Of a stretch of DNA of 64,000 nucleotides, positions 54,798 to 62,985 are shown piece by piece (position 1 is the stretch's first letter; each line of letters opens with the position of its first letter). The notes under the pieces are model-generated. The model was not told the origin of the DNA. It saw nothing but the letters and a program-made list of their open reading frames with translations, and searched no databases. The stretch comes from Balneolales bacterium (GTDB lineage Bacteria > Bacteroidota > Rhodothermia > Balneolales > Natronogracilivirgulaceae): the NCBI GenBank assembly GCA_007134845.1, contig SLKA01000030.1, positions 1-64,000 on the forward strand, read 5' to 3'. Made by a program: the position numbers and the translations under genes.

Positions 54798-56456
54798 CTA
54801 TGCCGTTTCTATGCCGGCGTCTTCGTGCAGGTTGAAGGTCTCAATACCCTGCTCACGCAGCTTGTATTTCTGGATCTTGCCGCTCGCCGTGGTCGGGAAG
54901 GAGGTGACAAATCGCACGTATTTTGGTTTTTTATGCCTGGCCATATTGGCTTTCACAAACTCCTGCACCTCTTCCTCGGTCAACTTCATTCCATCCCGCA
55001 AAATAATGAAGGCGCAAATCTCCTCACCGTATTCTTTGCTTGGAAGCCCGATCACCTGGACATCGGAAACGGCCGGATGCGTGTAGAGAAATTCTTCTAT
55101 CTCCTTTGGATAGATATTCTCACCACCCCGGATGATCATATCCTTGATTCTGCCGACGATCTTGTAGTAGCCGTCCTCATCAACCACCGCCAGATCACCG
55201 GTGTGCAGCCATCCATCCTTGTCAATGGCTTCTTCGGTGGCTTCGGGCATCTTGTAGTAGCCTTTCATGATGTTATAACCTCTGGCGCAAAATTCTCCCG
55301 GCTCGTTGGGACCCAGCTCCTTATCCGTCGAGGGATCAACGATTTTGGCCTCAATTCCCGGGAGCACCCGTCCAACGGTTTCGACCCGGTGCCTGATGCT
55401 GTCGTCGACCGTGGTTTGTGTGCAAACGGGTGATGCTTCCGTCAGTCCGTATGCGATGGTGATGTCCTCCGCACCCATGTCATTGACCACCTGCTTCATC
55501 ACCTTGACCGGACAGGGCGAGCCGGCCATGATCCCGGTTCTCAGATAAAACCGGTAATTTTTGAATTCCGGATGTTCGAGCACGGCAATGAACATGGTCG
55601 GGACACCGTGAAGTGCCGTACATTTTTCATTCTGGCATGCGTCCATCACATCCTGTGGACGGAAATAGGGCAGCACCACCATGGATGTGGCATGCGTCAG
55701 GCAGGCCATCACACCCAGCACCAGTCCGAAGCAGTGGAACAGCGGTACTGCGAGGCACAGCCTGTCCTCATGGGTGAATTTCATGCAGTCGCCCACCGCC
55801 TTGCCATTGTTGAGGATGTTGAAATGAGTAAGCATCACACCCTTTGGGAATCCCGTGGTGCCCGACGTGTATTGCATGTTGATGATATCATGACAATCCA
55901 GACGGTCCTGCACGGCCTGGAACTCCTCGTCGCTGATCTGCTCGCCCAGTTTCACGAGTCTGTCGAACGCGAGCATTCCCTTCGGGGTGTTCTCCCCGGC
56001 GTGGATGATGCGCTCCAGAAACGGAAACCGATCCGTTTTGATGCTGCCATCCTGCGATTCCCGGATCTCCGGACACAATCTGGTGATGATATCGGCATAG
56101 TTGCTGTCCTTGAACTCGCTGATCAATACCAGCGCCCGGGCATCGGACTGCTTCAGCAAGTACTCAATCTCAAAACTTTTGTAATTGGTGTTTACCGTGA
56201 CCAGGATGACGCCGATTTTTGCAGTCGCAAACAGTGTAAGCAACCATTCCGGCACATTGGTCGCCCAGATGGCGAGATGGTCTCCCTTCTTCAGTCCCAG
56301 GGACAGGAGCCCCCTGGCGATCCGGTCCGTTTCCTCGTCGAACTCGGCCCAAGTCCGCTCGTAGGGCATGGTGGTATACTTGACGGCTTGAACATCAGGG
56401 TATTTGCGGGCGACCTGTCTCAGTACCGACCCAACGGTTTCATTGATCTCTTTCAT
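54798..56456 (-). CDS. Fatty-acyl-CoA synthetase (AMP-binding family)
   Basis: The P-loop-like motif MQYTSGTTGFPKGVMLTH (about 200-217) and AYGLTEASPVCTQ are adenylate-forming hallmarks, with the C-terminal DGYYKIVGRIKDMIIRGGENIYPKEIE and lysine-containing TASGKIQKYKLRE. 552 aa. The sequence fits the medium/long-chain acyl-CoA ligases (FadD/FACL type). It activates a fatty acid to its CoA ester with ATP. Cytosolic. No other beta-oxidation genes lie adjacent. Confidence 0.92.
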   Translation of the reverse strand: MKEINETVGSVLRQVARKYPDVQAVKYTTMPYERTWAEFDEETDRIARGLLSLGLKKGDHLAIWATNVPEWLLTLFATAKIGVILVTVNTNYKSFEIEYLLKQSDARALVLISEFKDSNYADIITRLCPEIRESQDGSIKTDRFPFLERIIHAGENTPKGMLAFDRLVKLGEQISDEEFQAVQDRLDCHDIINMQYTSGTTGFPKGVMLTHFNILNNGKAVGDCMKFTHEDRLCLAVPLFHCFGLVLGVMACLTHATSMVVLPYFRPQDVMDACQNEKCTALHGVPTMFIAVLEHPEFKNYRFYLRTGIMAGSPCPVKVMKQVVNDMGAEDITIAYGLTEASPVCTQTTVDDSIRHRVETVGRVLPGIEAKIVDPSTDKELGPNEPGEFCARGYNIMKGYYKMPEATEEAIDKDGWLHTGDLAVVDEDGYYKIVGRIKDMIIRGGENIYPKEIEEFLYTHPAVSDVQVIGLPSKEYGEEICAFIILRDGMKLTEEEVQEFVKANMARHKKPKYVRFVTSFPTTASGKIQKYKLREQGIETFNLHEDAGIETA

Positions 56457-56612
56457 CCCGGCCTCTCCTTTGCAATGGTAAATAAATGTCTGATACAGGA
56501 TAATACTTTTCCCAAAAATATTCCCGAAAAGATGCAGGAAGTGAACTTGTCAGCTTCAATAGTTCAAGGGTTCACGCCAGTTCAATGCTGCAAGTCCCGG
56601 ATTCAATTTTTA

Positions 56613-58208
56613 TCACCACTTCATAATCAGACGTCCGAATCCGCCGTCGAAGTAAGAGCGTTTGTGGATTCTGTTGTCGAAGGTGCCTCCGTACATGTCG
56701 CCGTCGATATCGTAGGATGCGCCCATGATCAGGTAGGTCCGGTCATTGAACCGGTATCCGAACAGCAGCGTGATGCGCTCGTTTCTGTTGTCGAGCTGGA
56801 AGGGATAGGTGCGCCGGTAGTCAAAAGCATAGATGGTTCCGACATCGTCGGCCACAAGTGGCTCTCCTAAAAAATCACGGTAATCGGCACTCCACTCCAG
56901 TCCGCCGATCATTCCCCGGGATTCGGGCATATAGAGGATGCGGTTTTTCATCATGGTCCGGTTCTCCCGGAAATCGAACGGGTAGGTCTGGAAATCACGC
57001 CAGAACTCCTCCCGGTGCTCATCGAATTGACGGTCACGCACGCGTGCGAACCAGATCCAGTTGTGGAATTGGATGCGGCCACGCTCCAACCCCAAAAAAC
57101 CACCGATGCGATTCTGAAACTGCATGTTGCCGTAATCGATCGGCTCCTCATAATTGTCGGTGAAATTTTCGCGCCAGAACCGGGCGTAATGGTACTGCCA
57201 GTTGATGCTGGTGGTGACCATGCCGCCGGACCATTCCACGAGCGCCCCGGCATAGCGGGCATGCTGACGGTCACGGGTATTGTCGTCGATCCGGCTCTGT
57301 AGTCCGACCTGGGCGTTGGACCGGGTCAGTATGCCGCCCATGGCCTCGCCGCGGAATCCATTCCACTCGGGCGATGCCGCTTTGAACGAAAAGAGAAATG
57401 GAGAGCGGTGGTACTTGCGGCTCTCCTCGAAATCGCGGTCGCGGCTTTCGCTCAGGGCGTAAATGGCGTTATTGCCAAAATCCAGGGCGCTGGCCTCAAG
57501 CTGTATCATCCCGGAAGCAAGGGAGCCGTAGCGGTAGAACAGTGTGAAATCCAGGTCCGACTTCTGTTCGGTCAGGGTCTGCCGGATGCCGATGGTCTGG
57601 TTATCCTTAAGGCGGTAGTCAAACCCGAGCCAGAGCAGGGCGCGGTCGGCCCTCATGTCATAGCGTCGCAGGATGCGGATATTCATGGACAGACGGTCGG
57701 TCAGCTCCCGGCGGTTGCGCAACTCGAAACTGGTCAGGAATTTACCCAGATCCATGCTGCCGGTATAGGCGCGAAAACCGTCATCATCCGAATAGTGCCA
57801 GTTGTAATGGTCGAGTGAGGTATACTCGTAGGTGACCAGGTCCAGGTCGTGCTCCTTGGTCATGTCGTGTGTGGTATACCGGAACAACCCGCGGTCGTAG
57901 AAGAGTCCGCCGAAGTTGTGTGACTGGTCGAGGATCATCAGTTTGGTCCATTCCTCCCAGCCGAATAGGGTGTTTCGCATCTGGGCGGATGCGGTAATTG
58001 CCGGAAGAAACGCCCCGGCCGCAGTCAGGAAAAGCAACACCAGGACGGGAACGATGGGTCTCGAAATGCGGCATGAAGGCACAAATTTGGCATCCGGCAG
58101 TTCCTGGTGGATGCGGTTCCGGTCCGATGGGGCGTCGCGGCCATCCTGTCGGTACTGCGGCACTGCAATATGTGATAGTGAAATATGTGATGGTGATCTT
58201 CTGGACAC
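56613..58208 (-). CDS. Probable outer-membrane beta-barrel protein
   Basis: The frame begins at a GTG (58208), gives a 55-residue polar N-region, then a hydrophobic leader (VPVLVLLFLTAAGAFLPAITASAQ). The unusual N-region is coded partly by a 15-bp tandem repeat, so the true start may be a GTG nearer the leader. The mature part has many alternating strands with Arg and aromatics (NWHYSDDDGFRAYTGSMDL, TSFELRNRRELTDRLSM) and ends DGGFGRLIMKW, aromatic like barrel C-termini. 531 aa in the long form. No family is recognised. Confidence 0.65.
   Translation of the reverse strand: MSRRSPSHISLSHIAVPQYRQDGRDAPSDRNRIHQELPDAKFVPSCRISRPIVPVLVLLFLTAAGAFLPAITASAQMRNTLFGWEEWTKLMILDQSHNFGGLFYDRGLFRYTTHDMTKEHDLDLVTYEYTSLDHYNWHYSDDDGFRAYTGSMDLGKFLTSFELRNRRELTDRLSMNIRILRRYDMRADRALLWLGFDYRLKDNQTIGIRQTLTEQKSDLDFTLFYRYGSLASGMIQLEASALDFGNNAIYALSESRDRDFEESRKYHRSPFLFSFKAASPEWNGFRGEAMGGILTRSNAQVGLQSRIDDNTRDRQHARYAGALVEWSGGMVTTSINWQYHYARFWRENFTDNYEEPIDYGNMQFQNRIGGFLGLERGRIQFHNWIWFARVRDRQFDEHREEFWRDFQTYPFDFRENRTMMKNRILYMPESRGMIGGLEWSADYRDFLGEPLVADDVGTIYAFDYRRTYPFQLDNRNERITLLFGYRFNDRTYLIMGASYDIDGDMYGGTFDNRIHKRSYFDGGFGRLIMKW
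58167..58196 (-). repeat. 15-bp tandem duplication at the 5' end of the barrel gene
   Basis: AATATGTGATAGTGA (58167-58181) and AATATGTGATGGTGA (58182-58196) differ by one base. On the reverse strand they code S-P/L-S-H-I twice. Confidence 0.9.
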
Positions 58209-58272
58209 GATGGATGACCTGGTTGGGGGCTTCGTCTGTTATCAGAAAAATAATAATACAAAAATGTGGATT

Positions 58273-58325
58273 TCCGGAACCAAAATCTTATCCGGGAAAA
58301 AAAGTTATCCGGAATCAAAATATTT
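58273..58325. repeat. 18/17/18-bp repeats with TCCGGAA core between genes
   Basis: Units start at 58273, 58291 and 58308: TCCGGAACCAAAATCTTA, TCCGGGAAAAAAAGTTA and TCCGGAATCAAAATATTT. They resemble the units of the array at 32885-33031, but lie between the barrel gene and the OB-fold gene. Confidence 0.8.
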
Positions 58326-58369
58326 CGCGGAATCGCGACCGTTGTTCCGCTATCACTGACCCACGCGCA

Positions 58370-58789
58370 TCAATTCTCCCTTATCTGGCCCGGCTCCCGG
58401 ACGCGGATCTGCGGGGTGCCCCGGTGCTCGCTGATGGTCCCGGTGACGCAGATGCGGCGGGTGAGGTAGCGCTCTTCGGGCGTCGCCGGCCAACGGCCGC
58501 GGTCCTCGCCCCAGATCACGGCGGTAAACGGCTGGTCGGGGTGGGGGCGGCCCAGGTTCAGGAAAGTCGGCTCGCCGCGGATGGCGGGAATGTAGTCGGC
58601 CGATTCCACGATGCCGCACACCACGGCCCGTTCGCCGATGTGCGCGGATGCGTCGAATGCCGTAATCCGCAAATCCGGTTCGGCTTCGCGGGACTCCGGC
58701 TGGTACACACGCGACAGGATCAGCCCGGCCACCATGAGGACGGCGAGGACCGGCATCAGCCGCAAAATCCATTTCCGGAAGTGTTTCAT
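58370..58789 (-). CDS. Membrane-anchored OB-fold protein
   Basis: One N-terminal helix (residues 8-26) is followed by a single OB-fold: HIGERAVVCGIVESADYI, PTFLNLGRPHPDQPFTAVIWG, YLTRRICVTGTISEHRGTPQIRV. This tRNA_anti-like pattern occurs in exported Bacteroidota proteins (YgiW-like). 139 aa. Starts one base after the stop of the TIM-barrel lipoprotein gene, so the two are coupled. It may bind a small ligand or nucleic acid in the periplasm; no function is known. Confidence 0.75.
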   Translation of the reverse strand: MKHFRKWILRLMPVLAVLMVAGLILSRVYQPESREAEPDLRITAFDASAHIGERAVVCGIVESADYIPAIRGEPTFLNLGRPHPDQPFTAVIWGEDRGRWPATPEERYLTRRICVTGTISEHRGTPQIRVREPGQIREN

Positions 58790-58790
58790 C

Positions 58791-59672
58791 TTATTTCAGT
58801 TCATCCACTATATTCTGCAAACCATCCAGGTTTCGCAGCAGCACATCGCGGACATCCTCACCTTCCGTATGCCCGATAATCCCGATGGTGCCGGAGAACC
58901 CGGAATCCAACAGGGTCTTTATCATTTGCTTTTCGTAATCACCCTTGCCGATATCCACAATATGCGCCCCGTCCTTTTCCATGCCGTTAAGGTTGACCGT
59001 TTCCAGCCATGGCATCATGATTTCCAGGGCTTCCCCGAAGCGGTCGGTCTGGTCGTGGCCGTGATGGAAATTGAAAACGATCCCGATGTCGTCGTATTTT
59101 GATGCGCGGATGATCCGGACCTGGTTTTCGGGGATACCGGCCCATCCGCCATGATTGTAAAGTGCGACGGTACTGCCGGACTCACGGGCCCTTTCATGGA
59201 CCCGGTCAACGATACCCGCCACTTTTGCCACTTTCTGCGCGTCCTCAAGCCCGGCATAGACATTTTCATGCAGACCGATCCAGATACTTGTGGACACACC
59301 CGCATCCTCCAGCACGTCGAAAATCCGGTTATGCTCCGGCAGCAGGCCGCCCGACGCCCGGTCATCGATCCACAGCCAGACGGACGTCAGTTCGATATCG
59401 AATTTCTGTAGTGTGCGGATCTCATCGGGAAAATCCGGGAGGTGCCGCTCCCTCCAGTCATAGCCCATTTTGGTGAAACCGAGCTCGTGAAGCATGCCGG
59501 CCCGTTGCAGCGGGGTCCTATCCTGGTTGTCATGCGGGATGATGCACCAGGCAACGAGGTTATCCATGGCGAAGAGCCGGTTTTTGTCACTTGTGGGTGG
59601 GGGATCCGAAGCGCATGCGGCGAGAATCATGACAAAGGACAGCAAGGTGATCAGCATCAGAAGGGAAATCAT
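58791..59672 (-). CDS. TIM-barrel sugar isomerase/epimerase-like lipoprotein
   Basis: A lipoprotein signal (LAACAS, Cys20) precedes an AP-endonuclease-2/xylose-isomerase-like barrel: GFTKMGYDWRERHLPDFPDE, IWIGLHENVY, VALYNHGGWAGIPENQVRII, VFNFHHGHDQTDRFGEALE and GTIGIIGHTEGED. 293 aa. Metal-binding His and Glu residues are visible. It likely acts on a sugar or cyclitol in the envelope. In one run with an OB-fold protein and the YqiA-like esterase. Confidence 0.82.
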   Translation of the reverse strand: MISLLMLITLLSFVMILAACASDPPPTSDKNRLFAMDNLVAWCIIPHDNQDRTPLQRAGMLHELGFTKMGYDWRERHLPDFPDEIRTLQKFDIELTSVWLWIDDRASGGLLPEHNRIFDVLEDAGVSTSIWIGLHENVYAGLEDAQKVAKVAGIVDRVHERARESGSTVALYNHGGWAGIPENQVRIIRASKYDDIGIVFNFHHGHDQTDRFGEALEIMMPWLETVNLNGMEKDGAHIVDIGKGDYEKQMIKTLLDSGFSGTIGIIGHTEGEDVRDVLLRNLDGLQNIVDELK

Positions 59673-59716
59673 GATGGCGGGATTAATGTGGCGGGTGTTT
59701 TGACGTGAAGGGTATT

Positions 59717-60580
59717 TTAACGTGGTGGGTGTTGATCTGATGGGGATTGGTCTGATGGGGATTGGCCTGATGGGTGTTGCTGTGAAGGGAAAGGCCGGGA
59801 AAGAAATTGCCGGATATGGGGCAGCGCCTCATCCATGTGCTCAAAACGGTGCGATCCGCCATCAAAGATGACGACCTTGTATCGATGTTCCGGTTTGCCG
59901 TGGGTGCGACCGGTGGTTTCGTGCGGATGCTGGAAATCAGGATTTCCGCGCTCTGAATCCGGGCGCTCTGTATCAAGACGCGCGGCATCCGGGGTCTGGA
60001 TGCTTTCCCCGCCGGATCCGAACCACTCTGCGGCCCGGCGATAGTCCAGCACCTCATCGCCTTTGTCCAGCAGCACCAGGAAATCACCCGACTGCTCGAT
60101 GTCACCGTACGACGCAGGCACCTCATCCCGCAGGATGTTTCTTGTGCGCGTGACGAAATTGAGCAGTTTGTGTCCCACATAGCGTTGCAGGCTCCGGTGT
60201 GGGTGGATGGTGGGGTTGATCAGCACGGCGGGGATCCCGAAATGGTTTCCGAAGCGTGCTGCCCAGAAGCCGCCAAGCGATGTGCCAACAAGTACGGCAT
60301 TACTGACCACAACATCCCCGGTGCCGGCGCGGCTATCACCTGTATCAGTGTCGAATCCGATCCCGCTTCCGGTGCCGGTGTTTTCCCCAATTCTTTTACC
60401 CGTTCCGTGCGTCCTCAGAATTTCACACAACTGCTTTTCCATGACCGGAAACACCTCATCATGTTTCATGAATGAATCGTAAGTGACACCGGTGACCTTT
60501 CCGATCTTTTTCAGCGCTGCGATTTTGTACCCATTCGGATCGTACCCCGAGTTGAATCCATGTATGTAAATGCTGATCAT
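59717..60580 (-). CDS. YqiA/YcfP-like alpha/beta hydrolase with low-complexity insertions
   Basis: MISIYIHGFNSGYDPNGYK at the start, the nucleophile elbow GTSLGGFWAARFG, and the conserved HRFEHMDEALPHIRQFL near the end mark the UPF0227/YqiA esterase family. The family is about 190 residues; here 287. Extra segments are Gly/Thr/Asp-rich (RIGENTGTGSGIGFDTDTG, residues about 61-83), a Pro/Arg/Glu-rich stretch after about 183, and a tail PSGQSPSDQSPSDQHPP coded by 15-bp repeats. The first 122 bp overlap out of frame the end of the CheR-CapA gene. Confidence 0.85.
   Translation of the reverse strand: MISIYIHGFNSGYDPNGYKIAALKKIGKVTGVTYDSFMKHDEVFPVMEKQLCEILRTHGTGKRIGENTGTGSGIGFDTDTGDSRAGTGDVVVSNAVLVGTSLGGFWAARFGNHFGIPAVLINPTIHPHRSLQRYVGHKLLNFVTRTRNILRDEVPASYGDIEQSGDFLVLLDKGDEVLDYRRAAEWFGSGGESIQTPDAARLDTERPDSERGNPDFQHPHETTGRTHGKPEHRYKVVIFDGGSHRFEHMDEALPHIRQFLSRPFPSQQHPSGQSPSDQSPSDQHPPR
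59719..59778 (-). repeat. Four 15-bp tandem repeats at the 3' end of the esterase gene
   Basis: Units at 59719-59733, 59734-59748, 59749-59763 and 59764-59778 follow G-(T/C)CTGATGGGGATT with changes. They encode the QSPSD-type tail; the stop codon is inside the first unit. Confidence 0.9.
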
Positions 60581-62663
60581 TATTTAAAATTTCTACCAGT
60601 TTCGCTACTTCATCCTCAGAGGGGTAACATAACGAGAAGCGATGAATTTTCATGGGTGCTATTTCAAGGGAAACCAGGGCGCCCGCTGCATCAATCCGGG
60701 GAAAATACATCAGCGAGAGATCGTCAAGATAGTCTTCGTATCCGCCGATGCCTTCATAGTCGTTGATCAGATCCCCGCAACCGTACAAGATGAGCCGGCC
60801 TTCATAGATCTCGATCCGTTTGGGATGATGGGAGGAATGGCCATATATGATGTCGGCGGTACCGGCATCCACGAGGCTGTGGGCAAATGTGCGCTGCTCG
60901 GATGGGATGTCATATCCCCAGTTGCCACCCCAGTGAATGGATATCACCACCCGGTCACCCGGTTTTCGATGAGAGCGGACATCGCGGATGACTTTGCTGA
61001 TGCTCGCCGTGCCCGGACCGTTCAGCACGTTGATTCCCGGTGTGCCTTCAGCTGCTTTCCAGGAAAGGGGAGCGCCGGAGCAGGTCGAAGCATACGAGAA
61101 TATCAGCAAGCGGCCGCTTTGGGTCTCCCTGATCACAGGAAGCGCGGCAGATTTTGCATCCGGGCCGGCTCCGGAAACAGACACCTTGTGCTTCTGGTCG
61201 GAGCGATTGGTTTGAGAGGGCCGAAGGGTTTTGGAGGATCGAAGGGATCGAATAGAACGAATAGTCTCCTCCAGTCCCGGCCGTCCCCAGTCCATGGCAT
61301 GATTATTGGCCAGTATGCAGACATCGATGCCGGCGGTGTCAAGCAATGCGGTGTTGTCAGGATGCATGCGATAATGAATTCCTTTTTCCGGCCAGGGTTC
61401 ATGCCATGTGGTGGCCGCCGTCTCCAGGTTGATGAGGTTGACATCTGGGTCGATTTCTTTCAGCTCTGTGAGTGCATCGCCCCAAAGCTGCTCGAATGTG
61501 AGGGGATGGGGTATCGGTCCGGATCGGCGCTCGGCCAGCCTCACGTATTGCTCTGCGCTTTTGACATATGGTTCATAAAGGACAGGGTCCACAGAGCGCG
61601 GCAGGCGCTGGTCAACGCCTCGTCCGGTCATCACATCGCCGGCCAGAAAAAGCGTAAGGTCCCTGTTCTTTCGAGGTTTGGATTGCCGGGATGCGGGTTG
61701 TTCAGATGCAGTTTCAGATCTTTTCCGATAGACGGGGTGCGTCTTTGAGACAGGCTCGAACCGCCCGGTATCCGGAATTGTTTCATTGGCTCCGGCGACC
61801 AGAAAGCCATCGGCGGCCAAGCGGGAAACAAGCTCATCCAGAAACTCCTGCTGCCTGTCTTTGGTGAAGTACGTAAAAGCCAGGTTCCTGCAGAAAATAA
61901 GATCAAATGGTCCGTCAGGAAGCGACTTTCTTATATCTCGCTGCTCAAAATGAACCAGATCCCGGAGTTCCGAACGGATGCGATACAGGACAGGATCGTC
62001 CTGATTGTAAGTGGAATTGCCGTGTGAAGTGTCAGTGATATTCACGTCGCCCCAACCGTTCGGGGCATTATCCACCTTGACAAACCACCGTTCCCGTTCC
62101 GCCGGCTTTAGTTCTTTCAATGCGCCGGCTTCATAAATCCCGGCACGGGCGCGCTGTAGTACCATGTCATTGCGATCTGAGGCCAGAATCGGCTTATGGA
62201 GTTGAATCCGTGTGGCAGAGTTACCCTTGATGTTGATCAATCCGAGTTCGGCCAAAGTAATTGCTGCACTGTAGGCTTCCTCGCCATTGCAGCTGCCGGC
62301 CGACCATATCCGGCGCTCCATTCGCATCCTGCTGTTTTCATCGGCTGCGCCGGCTTTATCATCCACCCATTTCCGAAACACCTCTTCCCTCAAAAAATCC
62401 CAAAGCTTCCGGTCCCGAAAAAAGCGGCTGATGGTCACATCACAAAGCGCATCCAACGTCTGCCATTCGGATGGATTTTGCTCCAGATAAGTTGCGTAAT
62501 CCGCGAAACCGGATAATCCGAGCGCACCCATCCGGTTTTTGATGCGCCTGAGGATCTGCCTGCGCGGCTTGCGAAAACCCGGCCATCGATATCCGAGGCG
62601 GGGCAATGCCCACTGAAGAAAAGTAACCGGGTCATCAGTGCGGTTCGGAAGGTTGTGATCCAT
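60459..62663 (-). CDS. CheR methyltransferase fused to CapA-type metallophosphatase
   Basis: Residues 1-310 are CheR: an all-alpha N-domain (VTISRFFRDRKLWDFLREEV) and the SAM domain with SAGSCNGEEAYSAAI (121-135), ILASDRNDMVLQRARAGIYE and FDLIFCRNLAFTYF. A polar linker (SETASEQPASRQSKPRKNRD) leads to a complete CapA/PGA_cap metallophosphatase at about 335-690: LFLAGDVMTGRGVDQRLP, NLETAATT, ILANNHAMDWG, SIHWGGNWGYD and GHSSHHPKRIEIYEGRLILY. A loop after ETIRSIRSLRSS is repetitive. No signal peptide, so the CapA part should be cytosolic unless otherwise exported. 734 aa. The tail overlaps the next gene by 122 bp. Confidence 0.88.
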   Translation of the reverse strand: MDHNLPNRTDDPVTFLQWALPRLGYRWPGFRKPRRQILRRIKNRMGALGLSGFADYATYLEQNPSEWQTLDALCDVTISRFFRDRKLWDFLREEVFRKWVDDKAGAADENSRMRMERRIWSAGSCNGEEAYSAAITLAELGLINIKGNSATRIQLHKPILASDRNDMVLQRARAGIYEAGALKELKPAERERWFVKVDNAPNGWGDVNITDTSHGNSTYNQDDPVLYRIRSELRDLVHFEQRDIRKSLPDGPFDLIFCRNLAFTYFTKDRQQEFLDELVSRLAADGFLVAGANETIPDTGRFEPVSKTHPVYRKRSETASEQPASRQSKPRKNRDLTLFLAGDVMTGRGVDQRLPRSVDPVLYEPYVKSAEQYVRLAERRSGPIPHPLTFEQLWGDALTELKEIDPDVNLINLETAATTWHEPWPEKGIHYRMHPDNTALLDTAGIDVCILANNHAMDWGRPGLEETIRSIRSLRSSKTLRPSQTNRSDQKHKVSVSGAGPDAKSAALPVIRETQSGRLLIFSYASTCSGAPLSWKAAEGTPGINVLNGPGTASISKVIRDVRSHRKPGDRVVISIHWGGNWGYDIPSEQRTFAHSLVDAGTADIIYGHSSHHPKRIEIYEGRLILYGCGDLINDYEGIGGYEDYLDDLSLMYFPRIDAAGALVSLEIAPMKIHRFSLCYPSEDEVAKLVEILNNDQHLHTWIQLGVRSEWVQNRSAEKDRKGHRCHLRFIHET

Positions 62664-62985
62664 TTCCGGGTGAATTTATTTCGCTGGAAAAATCGAATCT
62701 GGCTGATTCCAGAGCCAGTAAAAGCAATATAACATGGATTTTGAAGGAATGAATTATCAGGAGCAAGCCGCAACAACATTAAGAAAGTTTAACGGCATTA
62801 ATACTAATAATTTATTAGTATGGAAATAGTTAAAGCATATACTCGCAATACCGGAAGTCAAAATGCGCATGCGATGTACAGTATAATTCAGAAAACTGAT
62901 ATCAATTGTTATCAAGTGCTTCAGCGTGTCAGGAGTATCTTGTTCGGCAAATTATGAACACGAACATGTTAAAAAAGTTGTAGAG
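62664..62985. other. Divergent intergenic region with palindrome
   Basis: About 320 bp between the reverse CheR-CapA gene and the forward lipoprotein gene. It holds a perfect palindrome at 62801-62821 and a short CTGGCT/AGCCAG hairpin near 62700. No gene is seen. Confidence 0.65.
62801..62821. promoter_or_regulatory. Perfect 10-bp-arm palindrome, likely operator
   Basis: ATACTAATAA (62801-62810) and TTATTAGTAT (62812-62821) are exact reverse complements around a single T. Its position between divergent genes (starts at 62663 and 62986) fits a regulator that controls one or both. Confidence 0.5.

Noticed and set aside
58353-58772. Second reverse frame of 139 codons over the OB-fold gene
   Set aside because: Its translation is Arg/Pro-rich and random; the other frame has a signal anchor and OB-fold motifs.
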